64,000 bases of DNA, taken from NCBI GenBank assembly GCA_026397915.1, contig JAPLTX010000015.1:1-64000 (forward strand). The letters run 5' to 3'. Below are positions 41,874-49,422 of the stretch, one piece after another. Positions within the stretch are counted from its first letter, which is position 1, and each line of letters begins with the position of its first letter. Origin of the DNA: Verrucomicrobiota bacterium (GTDB taxonomy: Bacteria > Verrucomicrobiota > Verrucomicrobiia > CAIQCK01). The translations under genes and the position numbers were made by a program. A model generated the notes under the pieces. It searched no databases and was not told the DNA's origin. It was given only the letters and a program-made list of their open reading frames with translations.

Positions 41874-41935
41874 AAAAAGACGAGACAGGCCGTGCCGCCG
41901 CCCGCTTGTTTCTGACGAGCGGCAGCAGGCTGTCT
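41874..41935 (-). promoter_or_regulatory. Attenuator-like hairpin between rplL and rpoB
   Basis: On the minus strand AGACAG (41935-41930) pairs with CTGTCT (41888-41883), and GCCGC with GCGGC further in, giving an imperfect hairpin. A few bases later come five T residues (41878-41874). E. coli also has a partial terminator at this place that lowers rpoBC relative to rplJL; here the function is inferred from position and shape. Confidence 0.4.
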
Positions 41936-41994
41936 GTCCAAACTTTGTCATCCGCGGCATCCGCACTATCGTGCAGCACCGCGCACTCCGCAAC

Positions 41995-42378
41995 CTACTT
42001 GACTTCGACTTTAGCGCCAGCCGCTTCCATCTTTTTCTTGATGGCCTCGGCTTCATCCTTCGTGGCGCCTTCCTTGAGTGGCTTGGGCGCGCTCTCAACC
42101 AACGCCTTCGCATCAGCCAAGCCCAGTCCCGGCACCACTTCGCGCACGGCCTTAATGACGCCGATCTTGTTCGTGCCGGCGTTCGCCAGAATCACGTCGA
42201 AGGTGTCCTTGGCGGGAGCAGCCGCAGCAGCGGCCGCGGCGGGAGCAGCAGCGGCGGCCGCGACAGGCGCGGCGGCGCTGACTCCCCACTCCTTCTCCAG
42301 CGTCTTGACCAGTTCCGCCATCTGCAGAACCGTCAGCTTGCTCAGGGACTCAATAATTGGTTTCAATTCGTCTGCCAT
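41995..42378 (-). CDS. rplL: 50S ribosomal protein L7/L12
   Basis: Protein of 127 residues. [20 protein letters not shown] is the dimerisation domain, an Ala-rich hinge of about 30 residues follows, and the C-terminal domain has [20 protein letters not shown] and [21 protein letters not shown] chose the ATG at 42378; the longer frame runs into spacer. L7/L12 forms the stalk that recruits GTPase factors. Confidence 0.98.
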   Translation of the reverse strand: MADELKPIIESLSKLTVLQMAELVKTLEKEWGVSAAAPVAAAAAAPAAAAAAAAPAKDTFDVILANAGTNKIGVIKAVREVVPGLGLADAKALVESAPKPLKEGATKDEAEAIKKKMEAAGAKVEVK

Positions 42379-42513
42379 GTTTTCCTTTTCCGGTGTCGTC
42401 ACCCACGCGGAGCCCCGCGCGGCTTTGATCCCGATGGCCACCGGGATGACGATTTACCTGTTTTCGATCGTGTTTCTATTTTCCTCTGCGCTTGGCCACG
42501 CGCAAAATTCTTG

Positions 42514-43056
42514 TTACGCCTTCGCTGGCTCTGCCGCGGGCGCTTCCTTGCCTTGCTTCTCTTCGTAAGCCTTGATGATCTGGACAAACCTCGACGCCGG
42601 CGCGGCCAGAACGCGCACCAACTGGCCTTGGGGTGCGAGCAACAAGCCCAACAGCTTAGCACGCAATTCGGCGAGGCTCGGCAGGTCGGCAATCTCGATC
42701 ACCTGCGCCGGCTGCAACAGTAGCCGATCCATCAGACCAAGTTTGATTTTCGGACGTTCAAACTCGGCTACGAAAGTCTTCAGCACTTTGGCCGCACCGG
42801 CGATTTCCTTGCCGGTGATGACGCCGGTCGGCCCCGCGAGCGCCGTGTCGAGGCCCACGATGCCGCATTCCTTGCACGCCACGCGCAACACAGAGTTCTT
42901 CACAACGTGATATTCGGCGCCCGCGCCACGCAGCCGCTTCCGCAGCTCGTTAGCCTGCGCCACCGTCACTTTGGTGAAATCCACCAACAGCGCGAATGGC
43001 GATGTTTCGATCTGCTTGCGGGCGACTGCCGCCAGAATTTTTTTCTCCGGTCTCAT
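42514..43056 (-). CDS. rplJ: 50S ribosomal protein L10
   Basis: Protein of 180 residues. The N-terminal rRNA-binding part includes LVDFTKVTVAQANELRKRLR and YHVVKNSVLRVA; the C-terminal helix (FVQIIKAYEEKQGK) is where L7/L12 dimers bind. Spacing to rplL is 135 nt. Confidence 0.97.
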   Translation of the reverse strand: MRPEKKILAAVARKQIETSPFALLVDFTKVTVAQANELRKRLRGAGAEYHVVKNSVLRVACKECGIVGLDTALAGPTGVITGKEIAGAAKVLKTFVAEFERPKIKLGLMDRLLLQPAQVIEIADLPSLAELRAKLLGLLLAPQGQLVRVLAAPASRFVQIIKAYEEKQGKEAPAAEPAKA

Positions 43057-43063
43057 GATGCTC

Positions 43064-43759
43064 CTAGCTCGTCAGAAATTCTTTGATGTCCAGTTTCAGA
43101 CCCGGGCTCATCGTCGAGCTGAGCGTGCAGCTCTCGATGTAGCGGCCCTTGGACGAAGACGGTTTGGATTTGGCAACCGCCTCGATCACAGCCTTTGCGT
43201 TCTCGATGATCTGATCTTCGCTGAACGACACCTTGCCGAACAACACGTGCAGATTGCCTGCTTTATCAATCTTGAACTCGACGCGACCGGCCTTGAACTC
43301 CTTGACGGCCTTCGCCACGTCGTCAGTGACGGTTCCGGTCTTTGGGTTTGGCATCAAACCGCGCGGACCGAGCACGCGGCCCAGCTTGCGCACCTCCGCC
43401 ATCGCCTCCGGCGTCGCGATGGCGATGTCGAACTCAGCCCAGCCTTCGCTGACCTTTTTGATAAGGTCCTGGTAACCGACAAAATCGGCGCCCGCGGTTT
43501 TCGCCGCATCTTCGCCGCCCTTGGTGAAAACCAGGATGCGAACCTTCTTGCCACTGCCGTGCGGCAGCGGGACGGTGCCGCGCACCATCTGGTCGGATTG
43601 CTTCGGATCCACGCCGAGCTTGAACGCCAGATCAATGCTCTCGTCAAATTTTGTCCGCGGCAACTGCTTCAACTGCTTGACCGCATCGGTCAACGTGTAA
43701 GCCTTGGTGCGGTCCACCAGTTTGGACGCGGCGCGATATCGCTTGCTTTGTTTTGCCAT
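43064..43759 (-). CDS. rplA: 50S ribosomal protein L1
   Basis: Protein of 231 residues. [20 protein letters not shown] and the [20 protein letters not shown] box are diagnostic of L1, the mobile E-site stalk protein and usual autoregulator of the L11 operon. Confidence 0.98.
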   Translation of the reverse strand: MAKQSKRYRAASKLVDRTKAYTLTDAVKQLKQLPRTKFDESIDLAFKLGVDPKQSDQMVRGTVPLPHGSGKKVRILVFTKGGEDAAKTAGADFVGYQDLIKKVSEGWAEFDIAIATPEAMAEVRKLGRVLGPRGLMPNPKTGTVTDDVAKAVKEFKAGRVEFKIDKAGNLHVLFGKVSFSEDQIIENAKAVIEAVAKSKPSSSKGRYIESCTLSSTMSPGLKLDIKEFLTS

Positions 43760-43792
43760 TTCTTTAACTCCGGGCAGCGGTGCTTGAAATTC

Positions 43793-44218
43793 CTAGTCTA
43801 TGACGTCAATGCCCATCGAACGCGCAGTGCCGGCGATCATACGAAACGCCGCTTCGTCATTGCTCGCGTTAAGGTCTTTGCCTTTCATCTTCACGATCTC
43901 CATCACCTGTTTGCGCGTGACCTTGCCAACCTTGTTGCGGTTCGGCACGCCGCTGGCCGTGGCGATGCCAGCTGCTTTCTTGAGCAGGACGGCCGCCGGC
44001 GGCGACTTGGTGATGAAGGTGAACGACTTGTCCTGATAAACTGTGATGACAACCGGAATGATCAGGCCGGCCTGGGTCTTGGTGGCGGCGTTGAATTCTT
44101 TGCAGAACGCCATGATGTTGACGCCCTGTTGACCAAGCGCCGGACCCACCGGCGGCGCGGGGTTGGCCGCACCAGCCGGAATCTGCAGTTTGACTTGACC
44201 TACAACTTTTTTCGCCAT
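43793..44218 (-). CDS. rplK: 50S ribosomal protein L11
   Basis: Protein of 141 residues. [20 protein letters not shown] with [20 protein letters not shown] is unmistakable. The C-terminal RNA-binding part ends [17 protein letters not shown]11 forms the GTPase-associated centre with 23S rRNA. Confidence 0.98.
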   Translation of the reverse strand: MAKKVVGQVKLQIPAGAANPAPPVGPALGQQGVNIMAFCKEFNAATKTQAGLIIPVVITVYQDKSFTFITKSPPAAVLLKKAAGIATASGVPNRNKVGKVTRKQVMEIVKMKGKDLNASNDEAAFRMIAGTARSMGIDVID

Positions 44219-44264
44219 GGCTATCCGTTATGTAAAATGATTTTCGTCCGTCTCCGCCGCACCT

Positions 44265-44813
44265 CTAGGCGCGCTCAACCTGGCTATACTCGACCTCGAC
44301 CGGCGTGTTCCGGCCGAAGATCGCTACCGACACTTTCAGTTTGCCACGATCAGGATCAATCTCCTCGATCACTCCCGTGCAACTCAGGAACGGACCCTCA
44401 GTGATCTTAACCTGATCGCCAACATCGTAGTTGACTTTCGGCTTGACCTTCTCGCCACGCTCCTGAATCTGCGCCAGAAGGCTCTCAACCTCTTCCTTGC
44501 GCAACGGCACCGGCCGATCGCCACCAATGAAGCCAATAATGCCGGCCGTGTCCCGGATGAAATACCAGGGCTTCTCCATCAACTGACCCTTTTCATCCAA
44601 CAGCAGCATGTTCACCAAGAGGTAGCCAGGGAAGAACTTGCGCACGGTCGTGGTGCGCTTGCCCTTCTTGATCTCTGACACCTTCTCGGTCGGAATCAAG
44701 ACCTGGAAGATAAACTCTTGCATCTCCTCGGACTTGATCCGCTTGTCAATGTTCTCTTTGACCTTTTGCTCCTGACCCGAGAGCGTATGAATAACAAACC
44801 ACTGACTTTCCAT
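44265..44813 (-). CDS. nusG: Transcription termination/antitermination factor NusG
   Basis: Protein of 182 residues. The NGN domain starts QWFVIHTLSGQEQKVKENID and contains FFPGYLLVNM; the KOW domain has VGDQVKITEGPFLSCTGVIE. NusG binds RNA polymerase and Rho or S10. 19 nt after secE. Confidence 0.97.
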   Translation of the reverse strand: MESQWFVIHTLSGQEQKVKENIDKRIKSEEMQEFIFQVLIPTEKVSEIKKGKRTTTVRKFFPGYLLVNMLLLDEKGQLMEKPWYFIRDTAGIIGFIGGDRPVPLRKEEVESLLAQIQERGEKVKPKVNYDVGDQVKITEGPFLSCTGVIEEIDPDRGKLKVSVAIFGRNTPVEVEYSQVERA

Positions 44814-44832
44814 AGGCGCCTTTAGTCCCGCG

Positions 44833-45039
44833 TTACTTCAAACCCCAGGTTGTCAAGTGACGAAGACTCCACGTGCCAGCAAAGTCCACGATTGCCACCG
44901 CCAAGCTCAGCAAAACCACGGCAATGGTCACCACAACCGTCGAGTCACGCAATTCCATATTTGTCGGCCAGTTACAGCGCTTCAACTCATCGCCGACCTC
45001 GCCTATGTAGCCGCGTATTGCAAGAAACGGGTTTTTCAC
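44833..45039 (-). CDS. secE: Preprotein translocase subunit SecE
   Basis: A 68-residue short-form SecE: an amphipathic helix (YIGEVGDELKRCNWPTNMEL) followed by one TM helix (STVVVTIAVVLLSLAVAIVD). It clamps SecY. It lies between tRNA-Trp and nusG, the usual place. Confidence 0.95.
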   Translation of the reverse strand: MKNPFLAIRGYIGEVGDELKRCNWPTNMELRDSTVVVTIAVVLLSLAVAIVDFAGTWSLRHLTTWGLK

Positions 45040-45061
45040 GATTCAGTTCTCTTTTGCGAAG

Positions 45062-45137
45062 TGGCACGGCGGGAGGGACTCGAACCCCCAACCGTCGGTT
45101 TTGGAGACCGATGCTCTACCAATTGAGCTACCGCCGT
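45062..45137 (-). tRNA. tRNA-Trp (anticodon CCA)
   Basis: On the minus strand the acceptor stem ACGGCGG pairs with CCGCCGT, the D arm holds GCTCAATTGGTAGAGC, the anticodon loop is CTCCAAA, and the T arm carries GGTTCGAGTCC. CCA is encoded at the 3' end. It sits between rpmG and secE, a common bacterial arrangement. Confidence 0.97.
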
Positions 45138-45188
45138 AGCCTTGCCGGTTCGGGCGCTCGCCAGAATCATCACGTCTCCAGCCACGCC

Positions 45189-45341
45189 TTACTTCGTCTC
45201 CCGGTGCATAACGTGCTTTCCGCACCAACGACAATATTTCTTAATCTCCAGTTTCTCTTTGCTCAGTTTCTTGTTGGCCGTCGTGCGGTAATTCCGCCGT
45301 TTGCACTCGGTGCATGCCAAGGTTATTTGTTCGCGCGGCAT
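45189..45341 (-). CDS. rpmG: 50S ribosomal protein L33, zinc form
   Basis: A 50-residue protein: [20 protein letters not shown], later [17 protein letters not shown]. The two CxxC pairs mark the zinc-binding form. It lies between tuf and tRNA-Trp. Confidence 0.97.
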   Translation of the reverse strand: MPREQITLACTECKRRNYRTTANKKLSKEKLEIKKYCRWCGKHVMHRETK

Positions 45342-45422
45342 TATTAGCTCCTGCGTCTGATGCAGACTTCACGCGTGGGGAGGAACAACGCCCTCAGCCC
45401 GCGCGCGCTCTGATCGAGCACG

Positions 45423-46613
45423 CTATTCGACGATCTCGGAAATGCGGCCCGCGCCAATGGTCCGACCGCCTTCGCGGATGGCAAAGCGCTGTGTCTTCTC
45501 CATGGCCACCGGATTGATCAGTTCGATGTCCACACTGACGTTGTCGCCGGGCATCACCATCTCGACGCCCTTCGCCAACTTCATGACGCCCGTCACGTCG
45601 GTCGTGCGGAAGTAATATTGAGGCCGGTAACCGTCAAAGAACGGCGTGTGGCGGCCACCTTCTTCCTTGCTCAGCACGTAAACCTCCGCCTTGAACTTCT
45701 TGTGAGGGGTGATCGAGCCAGGCTTGGCCAACACCTGGCCGCGCTCGACGTCAGTCTTCTTGATGCCGCGAAGCAGCACGCCAACGTTGTCGCCGGCCTG
45801 TGCGCTGTCGAGGAGCTTGCGGAACATCTCGATGTCGGTAACGACCGTCTTCTGCGTCGGGCGCAAGCCGATAATCTCAACATCTTCCATGCGGTTCATC
45901 TTGCCGCGCTCGACACGACCGGTCACGACGGTGCCGCGACCCTCAATGTTGAACACGTCCTCGATGCTCATCAGGAATGGCTTGTCCAGCTCGCGCTGCG
46001 GCTCCGGAATGAAATCATCCAAAGCCTTCATCAACTCGGCAATCGAAGCCTCGCCGGCCGGGTCGCCCGCCATCGCCTTGGTCGCACTGCCGCGCACCAC
46101 CGGCGTCTTGTCGCCGGGGAATTCATACTTCTTCAGCAGGTCGCGAATTTCTTCCTCGACGAGGTCCAACAGATCCTTGTCGTCCACGAGGTCAACCTTG
46201 TTCAGATAGACCACAATGGCCGGCACACCAACCTGACGGGCCAGCAGCACGTGCTCGCGGGTCTGCGGCATCGGGCCGTCTGCCGCACTCACCACCACAA
46301 TCGCGCCATCCATCTGCGCCGCGCCGGTGATCATGTTCTTGATGTAATCGGCGTGACCGGGGCAGTCAATGTGCGCGTAGTGCCGCTTGTCACTCTGATA
46401 CTCGACATGCGACACGGCAATGGTCACCGTCTTCGTCTCGTCACGCACGGTGCCGCCCTTGGTGATGTCGGCGTAGGAAATACGGTTTGCCAATCCCTTG
46501 CGGGCCTGAACTTCGACGATGGCCGCCGTGAGGGTGGACTTGCCGTGGTCAATGTGGCCAATCGTGCCAACGTTGATGTGCGGCTTCTCTCGCTTGAATG
46601 CTTCTTTTGCCAT
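45423..46613 (-). CDS. tuf: Elongation factor Tu
   Basis: Protein of 396 residues that carries aminoacyl-tRNA to the ribosome. G1 [11 protein letters not shown], switch region [15 protein letters not shown]3 [12 protein letters not shown] and G4 LNKVDLVD are intact. The switch I region reads [18 protein letters not shown] rather than the usual INIAHVEY-type order, with [18 protein letters not shown] next. The only tuf copy in this window, first protein gene of the superoperon. Confidence 0.98.
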   Translation of the reverse strand: MAKEAFKREKPHINVGTIGHIDHGKSTLTAAIVEVQARKGLANRISYADITKGGTVRDETKTVTIAVSHVEYQSDKRHYAHIDCPGHADYIKNMITGAAQMDGAIVVVSAADGPMPQTREHVLLARQVGVPAIVVYLNKVDLVDDKDLLDLVEEEIRDLLKKYEFPGDKTPVVRGSATKAMAGDPAGEASIAELMKALDDFIPEPQRELDKPFLMSIEDVFNIEGRGTVVTGRVERGKMNRMEDVEIIGLRPTQKTVVTDIEMFRKLLDSAQAGDNVGVLLRGIKKTDVERGQVLAKPGSITPHKKFKAEVYVLSKEEGGRHTPFFDGYRPQYYFRTTDVTGVMKLAKGVEMVMPGDNVSVDIELINPVAMEKTQRFAIREGGRTIGAGRISEIVE

Positions 46614-46671
46614 TGTGTCTCCTGCTCTTTTCGCTCTGCTTTGTTTTTCTAATTCACGTTCGCTGCCAAAC

Positions 46672-46747
46672 TGGAGCCTGCGATCGGGATTGAACCGATG
46701 ACCTCGTCCTTACCAAGGACGTGCTCTACCAACTGAGCTACGCAGGC
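46672..46747 (-). tRNA. tRNA-Thr (anticodon GGT)
   Basis: Minus-strand cloverleaf with acceptor GCCTGCG/CGCAGGC, D arm GCTCAGTTGGTAGAGC, anticodon loop TTGGTAA, T arm GGTTCAATCCC and encoded CCA. First gene after the promoter and 58 nt ahead of tuf, so tRNA and EF-Tu are probably on one transcript. Confidence 0.97.
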
Positions 46748-46938
46748 ATCAGTTCAACCGCATCCGAAATCGCCCGCGCGCGGTTTTTCCGATCTGCCGC
46801 CAGCCGAAAAAAAAGGAAAAAACGCCGCCTCGTTTTGCTCCTTGCGGGATTCAAAACGCACCGCGGGTCTAACACCCTTTTCTCTCGCTCTTTACCGCGA
46901 CTCGCGCTGTGCCATCCTCTGGTTCAACGCGGCCCGCG

Positions 46939-46966
46939 ATACTAACAAAATTTTCACTTCTGTCAA
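46939..46966 (-). promoter_or_regulatory. Sigma70-like promoter of the translation superoperon
   Basis: On the minus strand TTGACA (46966-46961) and TAGTAT (46944-46939) are separated by 16 nt. The -10 is followed at once by CGCGGGCCGCG, a GC-rich discriminator like those of promoters under stringent control. The 277-bp spacer 46748-47024 holds this promoter and a leader of about 190 nt before tRNA-Thr, with a T-rich stretch (46808-46826 on the complementary strand) but no gene. Confidence 0.7.
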
Positions 46967-47024
46967 TAGCCGTTCGCATTTTTTTTGATTGCCAGCCAAA
47001 AAAGAACGGCCCGCAGCAAGCCTC

Positions 47025-47984
47025 TCACACCCCCCTGCCGAATTTCACACCCGTTTCCAGCCGATGTCCTCGCAAGAACTCCGCCACACTCATCCGCCGG
47101 CTGCCTTCCATCTGCAATTCACGAACAATCAAGACCCCATCGCCCGTGGCAATGACGATGCCATGATTATCTGCCGCCGTTACAACGCCGGCGACTGCGC
47201 CTCTCACTATAGGTTGTGATTCAGTTCCAGCCGACCAAATCCTCAACACGCGCGGTCCGGCATCTGTCGTCCAAAACGTGAACAATCCTGGCCATGGCGT
47301 AAACGCCCGTAGGCGATTCAAAATCTGCTGCACCGGCTGCGTCCAATCCAGCAAGCCGTCCTCCTTCTTGATCTTCGGCGCGTAGGTCACACCCTCGCTC
47401 GGTTGCGGTGTCGGCTGAAGCGTGCCGTCGGTGAGTGCCGCAATCGTTTTCAACAATAACGTCCCTCCGACCGTGGCGAGCTTGTCGTGCAACGTTACCG
47501 CGTTGTCGTCCGGATCAATCTTCAATCGTTCCCGCAGCAGCATCGGTCCGCTGTCCATGCCTTCGTCAAGCAACATCGTCGTCACGCCGCTGAACTCATC
47601 GCCAACCAGCAACGCCGCCTGAATCGGCGCCGCGCCGCGCCAACGCGGCAGCAGCGACGCATGAACGTTGACGCAACCAAGTTTCGGCAAGTCCAGCACT
47701 TCTTTCGGTAGGATCTGTCCATAAGCGACGACCACCACCAACTCCGGCGCAAGCTCACGAAGCTGAGCCACCGCTTCCGGCCTCCGAATCTTCTCCGGCT
47801 GAAACACCGGCAACCCGTGCTTCAATGCCAGCGTTTTGATCGGTGGCGACGTCATCACTTGCCGACGCCCCGCCGGCCGGTCCGGCTGCGTCACGACACC
47901 GACGACCTGATGCTCGCGCGATCCGACCAAAGCCGCTAGGCAAGGCTCGCCGAAATCCGCTGTTCCCATGAAAACGATTCGCAT
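47025..47984 (-). CDS. fmt: Methionyl-tRNA formyltransferase
   Basis: Protein of 319 residues. It formylates initiator Met-tRNA. MRIVFMGTADFGEPCLAAL, the catalytic NVHASLLPRWRGAAPIQAAL (Asn, His and later Asp in LDEGMDSGPML) and the C-terminal tRNA-binding barrel are seen. I chose the ATG at 47984, preceded by GGAAAG; the frame upstream reads as spacer. No def gene is next to it. It precedes the tRNA-Thr/tuf promoter on the same strand. Confidence 0.96.
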   Translation of the reverse strand: MRIVFMGTADFGEPCLAALVGSREHQVVGVVTQPDRPAGRRQVMTSPPIKTLALKHGLPVFQPEKIRRPEAVAQLRELAPELVVVVAYGQILPKEVLDLPKLGCVNVHASLLPRWRGAAPIQAALLVGDEFSGVTTMLLDEGMDSGPMLLRERLKIDPDDNAVTLHDKLATVGGTLLLKTIAALTDGTLQPTPQPSEGVTYAPKIKKEDGLLDWTQPVQQILNRLRAFTPWPGLFTFWTTDAGPRVLRIWSAGTESQPIVRGAVAGVVTAADNHGIVIATGDGVLIVRELQMEGSRRMSVAEFLRGHRLETGVKFGRGV

Positions 47985-48113
47985 AACTTTCCAAACAAAT
48001 ACCAGAACCCGACCGCCTCCGCGAAGAAACAAATTCGTCCCCTGCCCTTTTCTCCAAATTCGCGTCACACTTGCACGACACCGCGAAATGCTACATGCTT
48101 CCGCTGCAATTCT

Positions 48114-49307
48114 ATGACGACCGCGACATCAAACACCGCCGCCGACCGCGAGCAATTCGTGAAGGCGCTGGTGAGCAACGTGCTCGCCGAACGGCGCAAC
48201 GCGGAGATTTACCATTATCTCGCTTCGCTGGAGCGCGACCCGCACCGCAGCGCCGTGCTGAAGCGCATGGCGGAAGCCGAAGCCAAACACGCCACAATCT
48301 GGACGCGTAAGTTGACAGAGCTTGGCATCGAACCGCCCCCGCCGGAAGCGGGCCGTTGCCCTGCGTGGCGCAAGTGGCTCTACCGCCAACTCGGCGTGGA
48401 CGCCGCCGTGCGCCGCATGGAACAGGAAGAGGAGGTCGGCATCATGGTCCAACTCGCCGAACTCAAAAGCCTCGGTGACGACCAGACGAAACAGATCGCC
48501 GACGAAATCACCGAGGAGGAGAGCACTCACGGCCGCCTTCTCGCCGCAATGCTCCAAGCGCCGCCCAACCCCACCGACCCACGAGGCCGCCTCAGCATCC
48601 TGATCAAACACGAGCGACATCACGCCACCGGCGGCTGGCTTGGCAGCGCCATCTACGGCATCAACGACGGCCTCGGCGCGGTCTTCGGCATCGTCAGCGG
48701 CATGGCCGGCTACGGCGCGCAGAGCGGCATCGTTCTCGCATCAGGCCTCGCCGGCATGATCGCCAGCGCTCTCTCGATGGGCTCCGGCGCATGGCTCGCG
48801 GCCAAGTCACAACGCGAAGCGTTCGAGGCGGAGGTTACCCGCGAGCGTCGCGAGATCGAACTCAACCCCGCCGAGGAGCGCGAGGAACTGGAGTTGATGT
48901 ATCAACTCAAAGGCTTCTCCGAGGAAGAGGCGAAGATGCTCGCCAAGCGCATGGCCGAGAACCCCGACCAGCTTCTCGAAACAAAACTCCATGAGGAACT
49001 CGGCCTCTCCGCAGGCTCCTTCCCAAGTCCATGGTTGTCGGCCGTCTCCGCCACCGTCTCCACTATGATCGGCGCGTTCATCCCGCTGATCCCGTTCTTC
49101 TTCACCGGCGGCATGAAGGCCGTCGCGTGGTCACTCGGCGTCAGCATCGCGGCTCACTTCATCGTCGGCGCGGCCAAGACGCTCGTCACGGGTCTGAACT
49201 GGTTCAAGAGCGGCATGGAGATGACCGCCGTCAGCATCATCGCCGCCATCGTCACCTACGGCCTCGGCTATCTCCTCGCCGGACACGGACAAGCGGTGCG
49301 ACGTTGA
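48114..49307 (+). CDS. mbfA: MbfA-type ferritin-like/VIT1 iron exporter
   Basis: Protein of 397 residues. The N-terminal half is a ferritin/rubrerythrin-like four-helix domain with paired ligands: Glu in LAERRNAEIYHYLA, the ExxH in EAEAKHATIW, then QEEEVGIMVQLAE and the ExxH in EEESTHGRLL. The C-terminal half is a VIT1/CCC1 transporter: GGWLGSAIYGINDGLGAVFG, SGAWLAAKSQREAFEAE, and four to five TM helices to the end. This matches membrane-bound ferritin A, which in alphaproteobacteria exports iron and protects from peroxide; here the role is by homology. No Irr or Fur box was recognised upstream. Confidence 0.88.
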   Translation: MTTATSNTAADREQFVKALVSNVLAERRNAEIYHYLASLERDPHRSAVLKRMAEAEAKHATIWTRKLTELGIEPPPPEAGRCPAWRKWLYRQLGVDAAVRRMEQEEEVGIMVQLAELKSLGDDQTKQIADEITEEESTHGRLLAAMLQAPPNPTDPRGRLSILIKHERHHATGGWLGSAIYGINDGLGAVFGIVSGMAGYGAQSGIVLASGLAGMIASALSMGSGAWLAAKSQREAFEAEVTRERREIELNPAEEREELELMYQLKGFSEEEAKMLAKRMAENPDQLLETKLHEELGLSAGSFPSPWLSAVSATVSTMIGAFIPLIPFFFTGGMKAVAWSLGVSIAAHFIVGAAKTLVTGLNWFKSGMEMTAVSIIAAIVTYGLGYLLAGHGQAVRR

Positions 49308-49322
49308 TATATACGATGGAAC

Positions 49323-49411
49323 AATGGAGTGGTGGAGTATTGGAGTATTGCGGACAGGATTCTCTTTCCGTTCACCGCGCCCCCAACACTCCAATACTCC
49401 ACCACTCCATT
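49323..49411. terminator. Long inverted repeat between convergent genes, possible bidirectional terminator
   Basis: The 28-nt arms 49323-49350 and 49384-49411 are complementary except at one position. Each arm is itself built of 8-nt repeats (TGGAGTGG, TGGAGTAT, TGGAGTAT). It lies between the mbfA stop and the stop of the convergent dihaem protein gene. No T run follows, so a repeat element that also ends transcription is as likely as a true terminator. Confidence 0.6.
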
Positions 49412-49422
49412 ATCCCATTCCC

